Source: an uncultured Myxococcales bacterium
GTDB lineage: Bacteria > Myxococcota_A > UBA9042 > DTJE01
Direction of reading: 5' to 3'
Length of the DNA stretch: 14,225 nucleotides
Assembly (NCBI GenBank): GCA_937975765.1
Contig: CALJUR010000133.1
Coordinates: 1-14,225 of the forward strand
Position numbers and translations under genes: made by a program. How positions within the stretch are numbered: the stretch's first letter is position 1; each line of letters begins with the position of its first letter. Of the stretch, positions 1-6,710 are shown one piece after another. A model generated the notes under the pieces. That model was given only the letters and a program-made list of their open reading frames with translations, had not been told where the DNA came from and did not search any database.

Positions 1-45
1 CCACCGAGATCTACACTCTTTCCCTACACGACGCTCTTCCGATCT
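1..45 (+). other. Illumina P5/TruSeq adapter sequence (non-biological)
   Basis: These bases match the 3' 45 bases of the universal Illumina P5 adapter, from CCACCGAGATCTACAC through the read-1 primer end GCTCTTCCGATCT. Genomic sequence begins at 46, directly after the ligation end GATCT. The match is recalled from the known adapter, not searched. It means the window begins at a contig end built from untrimmed reads. Nothing upstream of 46 should be translated, even though the reading frame of the next gene runs open through it. Confidence 0.97.
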
Positions 46-258
46 CGCGCCCGCGTCAGCCAGGTGATGGACCTGCTGCTCCTCGCCCCGGACATCCAGG
101 AGGCCGTGCTGTTCCTGGACGCCGGCACGCATGTCTCTGAACGGTCGCTTCGCGCTGTCGTTCGCCACGAGGACTGGCGGGAGCAGCGCCGGGAGTGGGA
201 GGCGATGTGCTGCTTGACGACGCGGCATGGTGCAGAACGACGGTGTGGAATTCCCTGA
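46..258 (+). CDS. C-terminal fragment of a recombinase-associated helix-turn-helix protein (5' truncated)
   Basis: The frame is open from the first genomic base and ends at TGA 256-258, giving 70 residues with no start in view. The sequence begins RARVSQVMDLLLLAPDIQEA and continues with ISERxLR-like and DWRxQRxxW-like motifs. This resembles the C-terminal half of small HTH proteins (recognition helix SRARVSQ, then LLxLAPDIQE) that I know from neighbourhoods of serine recombinase genes in Myxococcota and Planctomycetota. The tail after about residue 55 (CCLTTRHGAERR) looks unlike the family and may lie past a rearrangement point. The internal ATGs at 64 and 67 are not credible starts because homology extends upstream of them. 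Family recognition is from memory. Confidence 0.5.
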   Translation, partial: RARVSQVMDLLLLAPDIQEAVLFLDAGTHVSERSLRAVVRHEDWREQRREWEAMCCLTTRHGAERRCGIP

Positions 259-261
259 CGA

Positions 262-560
262 TCAATCCGCGAAACCCTGCCGGTTGACCAGCGTCATCAT
301 GGTCGCCTGCATCACGGCGACCGTCGTGGCGGGTCCCTTCGACCACGGCCAGAACGACGCCTGTTATCTCTTCACCGACCTCGACCTCCGGATCCGCGAC
401 GACATCCCCGGTGTAGACGGTCAGGTTTCGCCCGGCCTTCACGACCCGGCCGGTCGTGACGAACCGGCTTCCGGCCGCGGGCGGGAGCAGGTTGATCTTG
501 AACTCGACGCTGAGCACGGCGGCCTCGGGCGGCATGAGGGTCAACGTCGCATACCCGCAA
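262..560 (-). pseudogene. PaaI-type hotdog thioesterase remnant (N-terminally truncated, frameshifted)
   Basis: On the minus strand, from about 559 down to about 365, the translation runs CGYATLTLMPPEAAVLSVEF, then a KINLLPPAAG stretch and GRVVKAGRNLTVYTGDV. This is the second half of the PaaI/YdiI-like hotdog fold, an acyl-CoA thioesterase domain. The expected ending VAVMQATMMTLVNRQGFAD is present but in another frame, open from 363 and stopping at 262-264, so a frameshift falls at about 330-365. The N-terminal half, with the usual HGGxxxxLxD catalytic region, is missing. Homology stops abruptly near 560, where a DedA-like fragment starts on the other strand. It is non-functional as it stands. 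The frameshift could be a sequencing error, but the missing half cannot be. Confidence 0.55.
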
Positions 561-701
561 CGCGGCTTGCTGGTCGCCGGCCTGCTGTGGGCGTTCGGTG
601 CCCCGATGAAGAGGTTCATCGACAAATACCTCGACTGGCTGGCCCTGGCGTTCATGGTGCTGCTGATCGGCGGCTTCGTGATCCTGAAGAAGGTGCTGTA
701 G
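534..701 (+). pseudogene. C-terminal fragment of a DedA/VTT-family membrane protein
   Basis: From about 561 the translation is RGLLVAGLLWAFG, then a basic stretch APMKRFIDKYLDW, then a hydrophobic helix LALAFMVLLIGGFVIL and the ending KKVL, with TAG at 699-701. A short hydrophobic segment, an FGxxxxxFIDRYLxW-like linker and a last transmembrane helix are how many DedA/SNARE-associated (VTT) proteins of delta-proteobacterial type end. The rest of the gene (about 150 residues) is absent. The first in-frame ATG at 534 lies in sequence that is antisense to the thioesterase remnant, so residues before about 561 are not native. It converges with the lipoprotein gene, with 12 bp between the stops. 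The family assignment is moderate and based on pattern only. Confidence 0.4.
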
Positions 702-713
702 ATCCTATCCGGG

Positions 714-3700
714 TCAGTTCGTCGCCTCGACGTGGCGGATGTTGCTGGTGACATCGGAGACATGGCGGACCTGGACGGCCAACGTCATCGGCCACGGAAC
801 CGAGTTCGCCGGCAGCGACACCTTGATCTCGTCCGGGCCCCATTCCGACGCTTCCCTTTCGATATCGGCCACCAGCACCCGCGACACCACGCCTCCCGCG
901 AAACCGAAGCCGCCCCCGCGCAGCGTCAGGGTCACGGGACCCTGGTACCCGAACGACGTCGGGCTGATCGAGTCCAGCGTCGGCACCTCGAATGCCACGC
1001 TCGGGTTGCGCGCGAAGGAATCGTACTCGCCGTTCACGTGAACGACGGTCAACGGATTCGTCGGCCCGAAGGTCGAGGCTTTCGCCAGCACGATGCCCTC
1101 GGGCTTCATCGTTCCGATCTGCGCGCCGATGTCCTTGCCCGCCTTGTCCAGCACGAACGTCGATTGCAGCATCGATTTGTGGTCCGCCCGAACGACGCTG
1201 CCCGAGGCGTCGTCGAACGATACCGGCAAGGTCAGCGTCGGATCCGTGGCCGCCCGCACGGCAATGGCGCTTTCCGACGGCATCCCCCGATCGATCAGCG
1301 GCGTGGCGGGATTCGCCAGCACGCGCGGCGTCAGGAACGCCTTCGACAGGTCCCAGGACTTGTACGGCTCGTCCACCCCGCCGAAGTACGATTTCGCGAA
1401 TCCGTCCAGGAAGGGCGCCATGCTGCCACCGACCTTTTCGCGCAGCGCGTCGGCCGGCGACGTCAGCATGCCCAGCGCCTGCAGGATCTCCAGCACGGCG
1501 CCTTCGTGTTCCTTTTCCAGGTAAAGGATCAGCGCGACGCACGAGTACTCCTGCTCGTCGGTCATGCTGCCGTAGTTCGCGACCCCCTGGTGGATGAAGT
1601 CGGAACCCGCCTTCACATAGTCCTTCGCGGAGTTCTGGCCGGGGAACACCACCTCCTCCGCCCAGACCGCGGAACCTTCGAAGAACCAGTCCGCCAGCTT
1701 CTTCTTGGCCCGCGCCGTATAGGACATGTTCTCGTACTGGATGACGTGGAACAGTTCGTGCGCCGCCGACGAGCGCAGGTCCTCATCCACCTGCCAGCCC
1801 CCCAGGACCATGTTCCAGTGGGTGAGCCGCCCCAGTCCGGACGTGCTGCCTTCCCGGGGCAGGTTCGGGTCCAGCCTCACGATGACCCAGTCGGGCACGG
1901 CGTACCCCCAGGTCATGAAGCGCGTCCGGGCCATCGTCAGGCCATCGAGGGCCGCGAGGGCCTTGTCCTCGGTCATGCCCTCGCGGGTGTTGTACAGGAT
2001 CGTGAAGTGGTCGACCTCGACCTTCTCGTTCGGCAGTCCCACCTTCCACCACAGGAAGCCGCCGATCTGGTTGACCCCGATCTCCATGATGCGCTGGCCC
2101 AGCCAGGACACCGCACTTAGGACGGTCTTCTGCACGGGGGGAGTCGCCAGTCGGCTGTTACGTTGCGCCGCGGTCGATGCATCGCCGGGACCGTAGTCGC
2201 CCGCCGCAAGCACCACGTCGACGTAACCCGCGGCCCCATCGACCCGGTGCTCGATAGGAACGTACATGGACTGCTGATACGCCTCCGGGACCCCTTCGGC
2301 CAACCCGTTGTCGAAGAACGCGGGCATCGGAAACTCGTCGCTTGTTCCCAGGGGCACGCCAAAGCGAAGGTCGCCGGACAGGTGCGCCGGTTCGGGGGTG
2401 AACTGGTAGAACTGCCGGTACCGGCCAGGAGCGGGCGTCGGAGTCGGCGCGTCCGACGCCGGGGGTTCCTGGTTCATGGTGGTCAGGCGAAGCGCGTAGG
2501 GCTCGGTTCCCGGCAGCGCCCCGGGGGGGATGACCATGCGCGCGCCGTTGCTGAAGAACGTCCCGCCAACCGCCGGATCGACACGAAAATCCGTCGTGTA
2601 GCCCGGTGCCCCGCCCGCGGTGACCTCGATTTCGCACGCCAACGTCTGGTCGCCCTGGACCCAGTCGAACGTGAATCTTCCCTGCTGCGTGAACTGATAC
2701 GCCATCCAGGGGCCATCCTCGGTTGGGATCCAAGGGGCGAACAGCCCGTCGCGGGAGGTCACGGACCACGCCAAGTGCTTCTGCTCCTCGTTGCTCCACG
2801 TATGCCCGTGCCAGTAGACCCATTCGCCGACCGCGACCGCCAGTGGTTCATCGCCCGAGAGGCACGATCCGGACCCGTTGATCGTGTCGTAGGACGTCGG
2901 CTTGTAGCGCCCCGGCTCGGGCGTCTGGATCGCCCCCAGCGAACGGCTGCCCGGACCGACGCGAATGGCGACATCTCCCGAGGGAAGCGTCATCCGGACG
3001 CCGGTTCCCAGGTCCGGCAACTGGTCCTTCGCCCATTCCCATTTGTGCTCGTAGCTGGGGATCGCGAACCGCAGTTCTCCGGGCAACACCTGGGCCAGCG
3101 GCAGCCGGACCCCGCCCATCCACACCGCATGGTGCACCGGCGACGAGGCGACCTTCCCGAGCAACTTCACGAAGCTGCCGCGTCCCGACAGGCTGCCCAG
3201 CGACGGGCTGGACACGGCGCCCACGTCCCCATCGAGGGCGTCGCGGCGGTCCAGGGGCAGCGTGATGATGGAATCGCCGCCCGACACCACCAGTCGGTTC
3301 CCGGTACGGACCACCATCGTGGGATTCCGCAGCTCGGCGATCCGCTGGTTCGCAAAGGCGGGCGCGCCGTTGACGACCGCGATCTGGTGCGAGCGGGACG
3401 CTTCGTCCAGGATGCAATTCGACCCGCTGGGGCACAGCGCCATCCCGGACGCCACGAACACGTTGCCGTCACTGTCCGCAGTGAGGGTGCGGCGCGTGCC
3501 CGGGAAGCCCTCGGCCACCAGGTGCCACGGCTCGTTCGGGTTGCCGACGGGGTCGTTCAGCATCAGCAGCGACCATCCGCTCAGTGCGAAGAGCCGGCCG
3601 CCCGAGTCGAACGTCCAGCCGTTCTCATCGAAACCGAGATACCGCGTCAAGTTGAACGCGACCTCGCTTTCGACCTTGCCGCTGTTGCCGATGCGTCGGA

Positions 3701-4811
3701 GGAATCGTTCGTACGAGCCGGTTTGGGAGTTGTCGCGGCACTGGGCCCAAAGTGTGCCATCGACGGGGTTCACCTGGATGTGGTCAACCTTGATCGAATC
3801 CTCCTGGTCCGACGGCGGGTACACCAGCGTCCACGACTTGTCCTGCCCGATGCGGAACACCTGGTCGTGGCGCATCAGGAACACGTCCCCCGTCTGCTCC
3901 GAAACGGCGATCCGGTTCAGGTACAGCCAGGTCCCCGAATAGGCGTCCGCCGTGTTGAAGAAGATCTCGACGTCCGACGGCCCGCCGCCCGCCGGCAACC
4001 GATAGATGTACGGGCCGTTCGGGTGGATGAAGTACAGGTTGCCCTGGCCGTCCATGCCCATCGACGAGATCGGGTTCGTTTCGTTGATGCTGGTCAGGCA
4101 GCCGCCGCCGGGCTTGCAGCCCAGAAATCCCGTCAGAGCCCGCGCATACAGCCCGAAGCCCGAGAAGTGGCGGGACCGCGCCATCGACGTGCCGCCGTCG
4201 GGAGACGATGCCGTCGGCAGCGCGGTCCAGCCGTCGTCGTCGCCGGAGGCCGCGTCGTCGTCGTGGGCGTGCACCACCAGGTCCGCCGCGGGCATCGGCA
4301 GAGATTCCAGCGCGGCATGGCGGAAGTACAGGTACGCGGTTCCGGGCAGTTCCGTGACGGGCTGTCCATCCGGGTCGCGGGCGTCGACGTCGATTGCCAG
4401 CCCCAGGTCGGACGCGTCCGTCGGGGGCGTCACGGCCAGCGGGCCCAGCGTCACCGTCGTCGGGACGGCCACGGCACCCGGCGGGAACGACACCATGACC
4501 CGGCCGTCGTCGCTGACGATCGTGCCGCCGGCCTCGGGCGTGATCACGCTGCCGGATGCCAGTTCCTCGCCGTGGGGTTCCGTCCATTCCAGCGGGGGCT
4601 CGGTCGCGTCGGAACCCGGGTCCGCCGGCGCATCGCCGCCCGTCGCGTCCGGCAGGACGTCGTCGACCGTCGCGTCCGGCAGGACGTCGCGCGCGTCCGT
4701 CCGCGCATCCGGTTCCCCGCCGTCGTCCCCGTCGCACCCCATCGGGGCGGTTGCGCTCAGGAAGGCCAGGACGGCGAGTTGGGCAACGCGCCCGGTGGTG
4801 CGTCTGGACAT
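714..4811 (-). CDS. Large lipoprotein with ZU5-like domains, a gluzincin metalloprotease domain and a C-terminal IPT/TIG domain
   Basis: The product has 1365 residues. The ATG at 4811 is preceded by GGAGGT (4820-4815). The N-terminus has a basic start, a hydrophobic core and a probable lipobox APMGC, with lipidation at Cys26. An Asp/Ala/Pro/Gly-rich linker (27-75) contains the tandem DVLPDAT repeat. A ZU5-like domain (about 88-190) has the PEAGG...FPPGA pattern. A region rich in GxLY and DGxG motifs (about 225-520) looks like a beta-propeller. A second ZU5-like unit (about 740-850) carries VDPAVGG...IPPGAL. The protease core is H1018-E-L-F-H1022 with the likely third zinc ligand E1045 in WFFEGSAVWAEE, the gluzincin layout. 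Residues 1277-1365 look like an IPT/TIG domain (SISPTSFGYQGPVTLTLRGG). It is likely anchored outside the cytoplasm and may cleave peptides or act in adhesion. The substrate is unknown. The lipobox has Pro at -3, which is atypical. Confidence 0.85.
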   Translation of the reverse strand: MSRRTTGRVAQLAVLAFLSATAPMGCDGDDGGEPDARTDARDVLPDATVDDVLPDATGGDAPADPGSDATEPPLEWTEPHGEELASGSVITPEAGGTIVSDDGRVMVSFPPGAVAVPTTVTLGPLAVTPPTDASDLGLAIDVDARDPDGQPVTELPGTAYLYFRHAALESLPMPAADLVVHAHDDDAASGDDDGWTALPTASSPDGGTSMARSRHFSGFGLYARALTGFLGCKPGGGCLTSINETNPISSMGMDGQGNLYFIHPNGPYIYRLPAGGGPSDVEIFFNTADAYSGTWLYLNRIAVSEQTGDVFLMRHDQVFRIGQDKSWTLVYPPSDQEDSIKVDHIQVNPVDGTLWAQCRDNSQTGSYERFLRRIGNSGKVESEVAFNLTRYLGFDENGWTFDSGGRLFALSGWSLLMLNDPVGNPNEPWHLVAEGFPGTRRTLTADSDGNVFVASGMALCPSGSNCILDEASRSHQIAVVNGAPAFANQRIAELRNPTMVVRTGNRLVVSGGDSIITLPLDRRDALDGDVGAVSSPSLGSLSGRGSFVKLLGKVASSPVHHAVWMGGVRLPLAQVLPGELRFAIPSYEHKWEWAKDQLPDLGTGVRMTLPSGDVAIRVGPGSRSLGAIQTPEPGRYKPTSYDTINGSGSCLSGDEPLAVAVGEWVYWHGHTWSNEEQKHLAWSVTSRDGLFAPWIPTEDGPWMAYQFTQQGRFTFDWVQGDQTLACEIEVTAGGAPGYTTDFRVDPAVGGTFFSNGARMVIPPGALPGTEPYALRLTTMNQEPPASDAPTPTPAPGRYRQFYQFTPEPAHLSGDLRFGVPLGTSDEFPMPAFFDNGLAEGVPEAYQQSMYVPIEHRVDGAAGYVDVVLAAGDYGPGDASTAAQRNSRLATPPVQKTVLSAVSWLGQRIMEIGVNQIGGFLWWKVGLPNEKVEVDHFTILYNTREGMTEDKALAALDGLTMARTRFMTWGYAVPDWVIVRLDPNLPREGSTSGLGRLTHWNMVLGGWQVDEDLRSSAAHELFHVIQYENMSYTARAKKKLADWFFEGSAVWAEEVVFPGQNSAKDYVKAGSDFIHQGVANYGSMTDEQEYSCVALILYLEKEHEGAVLEILQALGMLTSPADALREKVGGSMAPFLDGFAKSYFGGVDEPYKSWDLSKAFLTPRVLANPATPLIDRGMPSESAIAVRAATDPTLTLPVSFDDASGSVVRADHKSMLQSTFVLDKAGKDIGAQIGTMKPEGIVLAKASTFGPTNPLTVVHVNGEYDSFARNPSVAFEVPTLDSISPTSFGYQGPVTLTLRGGGFGFAGGVVSRVLVADIEREASEWGPDEIKVSLPANSVPWPMTLAVQVRHVSDVTSNIRHVEATN
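4641..4689 (-). repeat. 27-bp tandem repeat in the lipoprotein linker
   Basis: A 22-bp block, CGTCGCGTCCGGCAGGACGT plus CG, occurs identically at 4641-4662 and 4668-4689, a 27-bp period. It encodes two copies of DVLPDAT in the Asp-rich linker behind the lipidated Cys. Such linkers vary in length easily by repeat slippage. Confidence 0.85.
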
Positions 4812-4900
4812 GGGACCTCCGCTGTTTTCAAGGGGCAGTCGAACCGTTCACGGACGCGTGGCAGACCGGCGGAGCATCGATGTCCGCTTCCTCCCGACAA

Positions 4901-4906
4901 ATTATA
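4901..4906 (-). promoter_or_regulatory. Candidate -10 element (TATAAT) for the lipoprotein gene
   Basis: The minus strand reads a perfect TATAAT here, about 90 bp before the lipoprotein start, in a relatively A+T-rich stretch. At 17-bp spacing the -35 position reads GGGCCA, which is a poor match, so the promoter would need an activator or be weak. The call rests on the -10 match and its position only. Confidence 0.3.
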
Positions 4907-4954
4907 CTGTTTCGGGCACGGCGTGGCCCAGGGTTTGGGTTCCGGTACGGCCCA

Positions 4955-5040
4955 GGTTGTTAACCGCTACCGTTTGCACTACAGCAGCCTCAGAAATATC
5001 AGGAAGTACGGAGACATGCGCTCTCTGGTTGTCAACCGCT
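4955..5040. promoter_or_regulatory. Paired palindromic boxes GGTTGTYAACCGCT
   Basis: GGTTGTTAACCGCT (4955-4968) and GGTTGTCAACCGCT (5027-5040) differ at one base and lie 72 bp apart in the same orientation. Each holds an imperfect palindrome GGTTGTYAACC. A third partial match, TGTCAACCGC, lies on the minus strand at 5094-5103. They sit 145-290 bp upstream of the lipoprotein start, so binding sites of a dimeric regulator are plausible. No regulator in the window can be assigned to them. Confidence 0.35.
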
Positions 5041-5279
5041 CTGCGCTGCTCTCCGCCCCCCGAGAGCACCCCGGCCGCTCTCCACGCCGCCCGCGGTTGA
5101 CAGACCCCGCCGCAGTCCCCGCACCCGCCCCCGGAAACTCCCACAAGAATCCGCGCTTGTGCGCGGACCCGGGTGGACGCACCCGTGGCGGGGCGTGAAG
5201 ATGTTCGCGATTTGGGTTGGCTCCGATTGCGGTGGCGAAGGCGAACAAGAGCAAGAGCGAGAGCATCACGACCAGCATT

Positions 5280-5375
5280 AGGTCCAGCATCAGGTCCAGC
5301 ATCAGGTCCAGCACCAGGTCCAGCATCAGGTCCAGCATCAGGTCCAGCATCAGGTCCAGCATCAGGTCCAGCAAG
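5280..5375 (+). repeat. Minisatellite: eight tandem 12-bp units, consensus AGGTCCAGCATC
   Basis: Eight head-to-tail 12-bp units run without a gap. The third has CACC for CATC and the eighth ends AAG. Identity is otherwise complete, so the array expanded recently by slippage or unequal exchange. There are no spacers, so it is not a CRISPR array. Because 12 is a multiple of three, all frames stay in phase and translate to four-residue repeats. Confidence 0.95.
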
Positions 5376-5508
5376 CACATCAGCAGCAACAGCAACACTA
5401 AGAAGAAGAACACGGAGAAGAACAAGTGCACGAAGAAGAACACCAACAGGAAGATCAGGAGGACCAGGAGGAACAGATGAGAACATGTCGACGGTCGGGA
5501 GGCGATCT

Positions 5509-5529
5509 CGTTGCGCAGCCTTCGCAACG
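5509..5529. promoter_or_regulatory. Operator copy 1 of the 5652-7530 operon
   Basis: CGTTGCGC-N5-TCGCAACG has 7-bp perfect outer arms. It aligns base for base with the two other palindromes downstream under the consensus YGTTGYGC-N5-KCGCAACR, all with a 5-bp centre. Its centre lies 56 bp before that of copy 2. Confidence 0.6.
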
Positions 5530-5564
5530 GGGCAGACAGAGATTAATGATGCCTAGAAGTGGCT

Positions 5565-5585
5565 TGTTGTGCACGACGCGCAACA
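5565..5585. promoter_or_regulatory. Operator copy 2 of the 5652-7530 operon
   Basis: TGTTGTGC-N5-GCGCAACA is extended by two further paired bases on each side (CTTGTTGTGC and GCGCAACAAG, 5563-5587) with one mismatch. It lies just upstream of the likely -35 element at 5603. Confidence 0.7.
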
Positions 5586-5602
5586 AGGTAGATTCAGGCA
5601 AC

Positions 5603-5631
5603 TTGACTCTAGTTGTTGCTTGAATTACCTT
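5603..5631 (+). promoter_or_regulatory. Candidate sigma-70 promoter of the toxin-antitoxin-like operon
   Basis: TTGACT (5603-5608), a 17-bp spacer and TACCTT (5626-5631) form a fair -35/-10 pair. It lies between operator copies 2 and 3. Transcription would begin within copy 3, so a bound protein there would block initiation. The leader would be very short, about 14 nt. Confidence 0.45.
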
Positions 5632-5652
5632 TGTTGCGCGAGGTGCGCAACA
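5632..5652. promoter_or_regulatory. Operator copy 3, overlapping the start codon
   Basis: TGTTGCGC-N5-GCGCAACA has perfect 8-bp arms. Its last A is the first base of the ATG at 5652. The centre is 67 bp after that of copy 2. Its GAGGT centre also serves as the ribosome-binding site of the gene. Confidence 0.7.
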
Positions 5653-6710
5653 TGGCTTCTGAAGGCAACGAAGTTTCGATCCTCAAGGAAGGAATGCGGC
5701 TTCTCCAAGGACGCATGCCGGCGGGATGGTCTCTGGAGCGGGTTTCGCCTGCCCAGGAGACGGATGCCCAACTGAACGTGTTCGCTCCGGACGGTCGGCG
5801 GGGCACCGTATCGCTGGAGGTGAGAGCCTCCCTCGATCCCCGCGACGTGCTGGCGATGGCGGTCGCCGATCGGTGGCTTCAGCGTCAGGGGCACCCCCCC
5901 TTGGCAATGCTGGTCGTAGCGCGATACCTGAGCCTGGCGACCCGCGAACGGTTGATCGAGCGGGGATTCGGGTTCCTGGACCTGACGGGGAACATCCGCC
6001 TGGAACTCTCGGAGCCGGGCCTGTTCATCGAGGCAACGGGCGCCTCGGCGAATCCCGAACGCGACGACCGTCCCGCAAGATCCCTGAAGGGGCCCAAGGC
6101 AGGCCGGGTCGTTCGGGCGCTGGTCGACTTCCGGACAACCCCGGGCGTGAGAAAGCTCGCGGTGCGGGCGGGCGTAGACGCCGGCTACCTGTCGCGAGTC
6201 CTTTCGATGATGGACCGGGAAACCTTGATCGAACGCGGTCGCCGGGGGCGTGTGGAACTTGTGGACTGGATCCGGCTCTTGCGGCGCTGGGCGGCCGATG
6301 CCCCCCTGGAGGCGCGGGGGCCGAACGGCGTGTTCCTGGAACCCCGAGGTCTGAAGTCGTTGCTGGGTCAACTCGCAGCAACGGGTATCCGGCACGCCGT
6401 GACCGGATCGCTGGCGGCGAGCCGGCAGGCGCCGGTGGCCCCGTCTCGGCTGGCCACCGTCTACATCGAGGACATGGAGGAAACGGCCGAGCGGCTTGGG
6501 TTGAGGCCGACCGATTCCGGCGGGAACGTGCTTCTCGTCCAGCCGAACGATGACGTGGTTTTCGACCGATGCACCGAGGCCGACGGGGTGTGGTACGTTG
6601 CACCCAGTCAGGCGGTGGCCGACCTGCTGACGAGCCCGGGTCGAGGGCCGGCGGAAGCGGAAGCCCTGATCGAGTGGATGAGGGCGCATGAGGAGGCGTG
6701 GCGTGGATGA
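5652..6710 (+). CDS. Winged-helix antitoxin/repressor-like protein paired with a nucleotidyltransferase (AbiEi-like role)
   Basis: The product has 352 residues. I chose ATG 5652 because it follows GAGG at a normal distance; the frame upstream to TTG 5613 lies in operator and promoter DNA. Residues 50-130 carry a VVARYLSxxTRERL...GFLDLTGNIRL pattern, and 147-205 look like a winged helix (GVRKLAVRAG, then YLSRVLSMMDRE). The C-terminal half includes AVTGSLAASRQAP and SQAVADLLTSPGRGPAEAEAL. I know this architecture from GC-rich bacteria as the first gene of two-gene pairs with an AbiEii-like nucleotidyltransferase. In type IV systems of the AbiE kind the first protein represses its own operon and counters the toxin. 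Three palindromes at the promoter fit that role. Its stop overlaps the next gene, so the two are translationally coupled. The antitoxin function is inferred. Confidence 0.7.
   Translation: MASEGNEVSILKEGMRLLQGRMPAGWSLERVSPAQETDAQLNVFAPDGRRGTVSLEVRASLDPRDVLAMAVADRWLQRQGHPPLAMLVVARYLSLATRERLIERGFGFLDLTGNIRLELSEPGLFIEATGASANPERDDRPARSLKGPKAGRVVRALVDFRTTPGVRKLAVRAGVDAGYLSRVLSMMDRETLIERGRRGRVELVDWIRLLRRWAADAPLEARGPNGVFLEPRGLKSLLGQLAATGIRHAVTGSLAASRQAPVAPSRLATVYIEDMEETAERLGLRPTDSGGNVLLVQPNDDVVFDRCTEADGVWYVAPSQAVADLLTSPGRGPAEAEALIEWMRAHEEAWRG

Larger units (their letters stand above)
4812..5200. other. Intergenic region upstream of the lipoprotein gene
   Basis: I see no convincing gene in this stretch. 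It holds the ribosome-binding site and a candidate -10 element of the minus-strand lipoprotein, and two near-identical 14-bp palindromic boxes (annotated separately). The sequence at 4890-5040 is visibly richer in A+T than the flanking genes, as expected of a control region. Open frames crossing it on either strand have no recognisable domain. Confidence 0.6.
5201..5623 (+). other. Low-complexity, purine-biased tract with an interrupted E/Q/H-rich reading frame
   Basis: From ATG 5201 the plus strand reads MFAIWVGSDCGGEGEQEQER and then nearly only Glu, Gln, His and Asp up to about 5478, because codons have A in the middle position. Two in-frame stops interrupt it: TAG 5279-5281, exactly where the repeat unit has CAG, and TAA 5399-5401. 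In the same codon register the minus strand reads a continuous Leu/Phe/Met-rich stretch with high third-position G+C. Both translations are products of the simple sequence and neither matches a family I know. It may be a decayed small gene or plain non-coding simple sequence. The last part overlaps the operators of the next operon. Confidence 0.3.

Noticed and set aside
227..751. A 174-codon plus-strand frame across the left-end debris
   Set aside because: It is antisense to the thioesterase remnant, has no recognisable domain and crosses the rearrangement junction.
5097..5125. TTGACA at 5097 as a plus-strand promoter
   Set aside because: No -10-like hexamer follows at 16-18 bp; the hexamer is part of the reverse copy of the palindromic box.
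2163..5198. A 1011-codon open frame on the plus strand opposite the lipoprotein
   Set aside because: It is antisense to a gene with a lipobox, ribosome-binding site and protease motif. Its translation is Arg/Pro/Gly/His-rich with no domain, as expected of the shadow of a GC-rich gene.
5280..5375. CRISPR-like array
   Set aside because: Units are 12 bp and contiguous, with no spacers and no cas genes nearby.
4902..5486. Minus-strand frame with a hydrophobic start and repeated PDAG, like a small lipoprotein linker
   Set aside because: No lipobox Cys, codons in the repeat end mostly in A or T against the GC-rich local habit, and the rest of the translation has no domain. The PDAG repeat is one of several frames of the 12-bp minisatellite.
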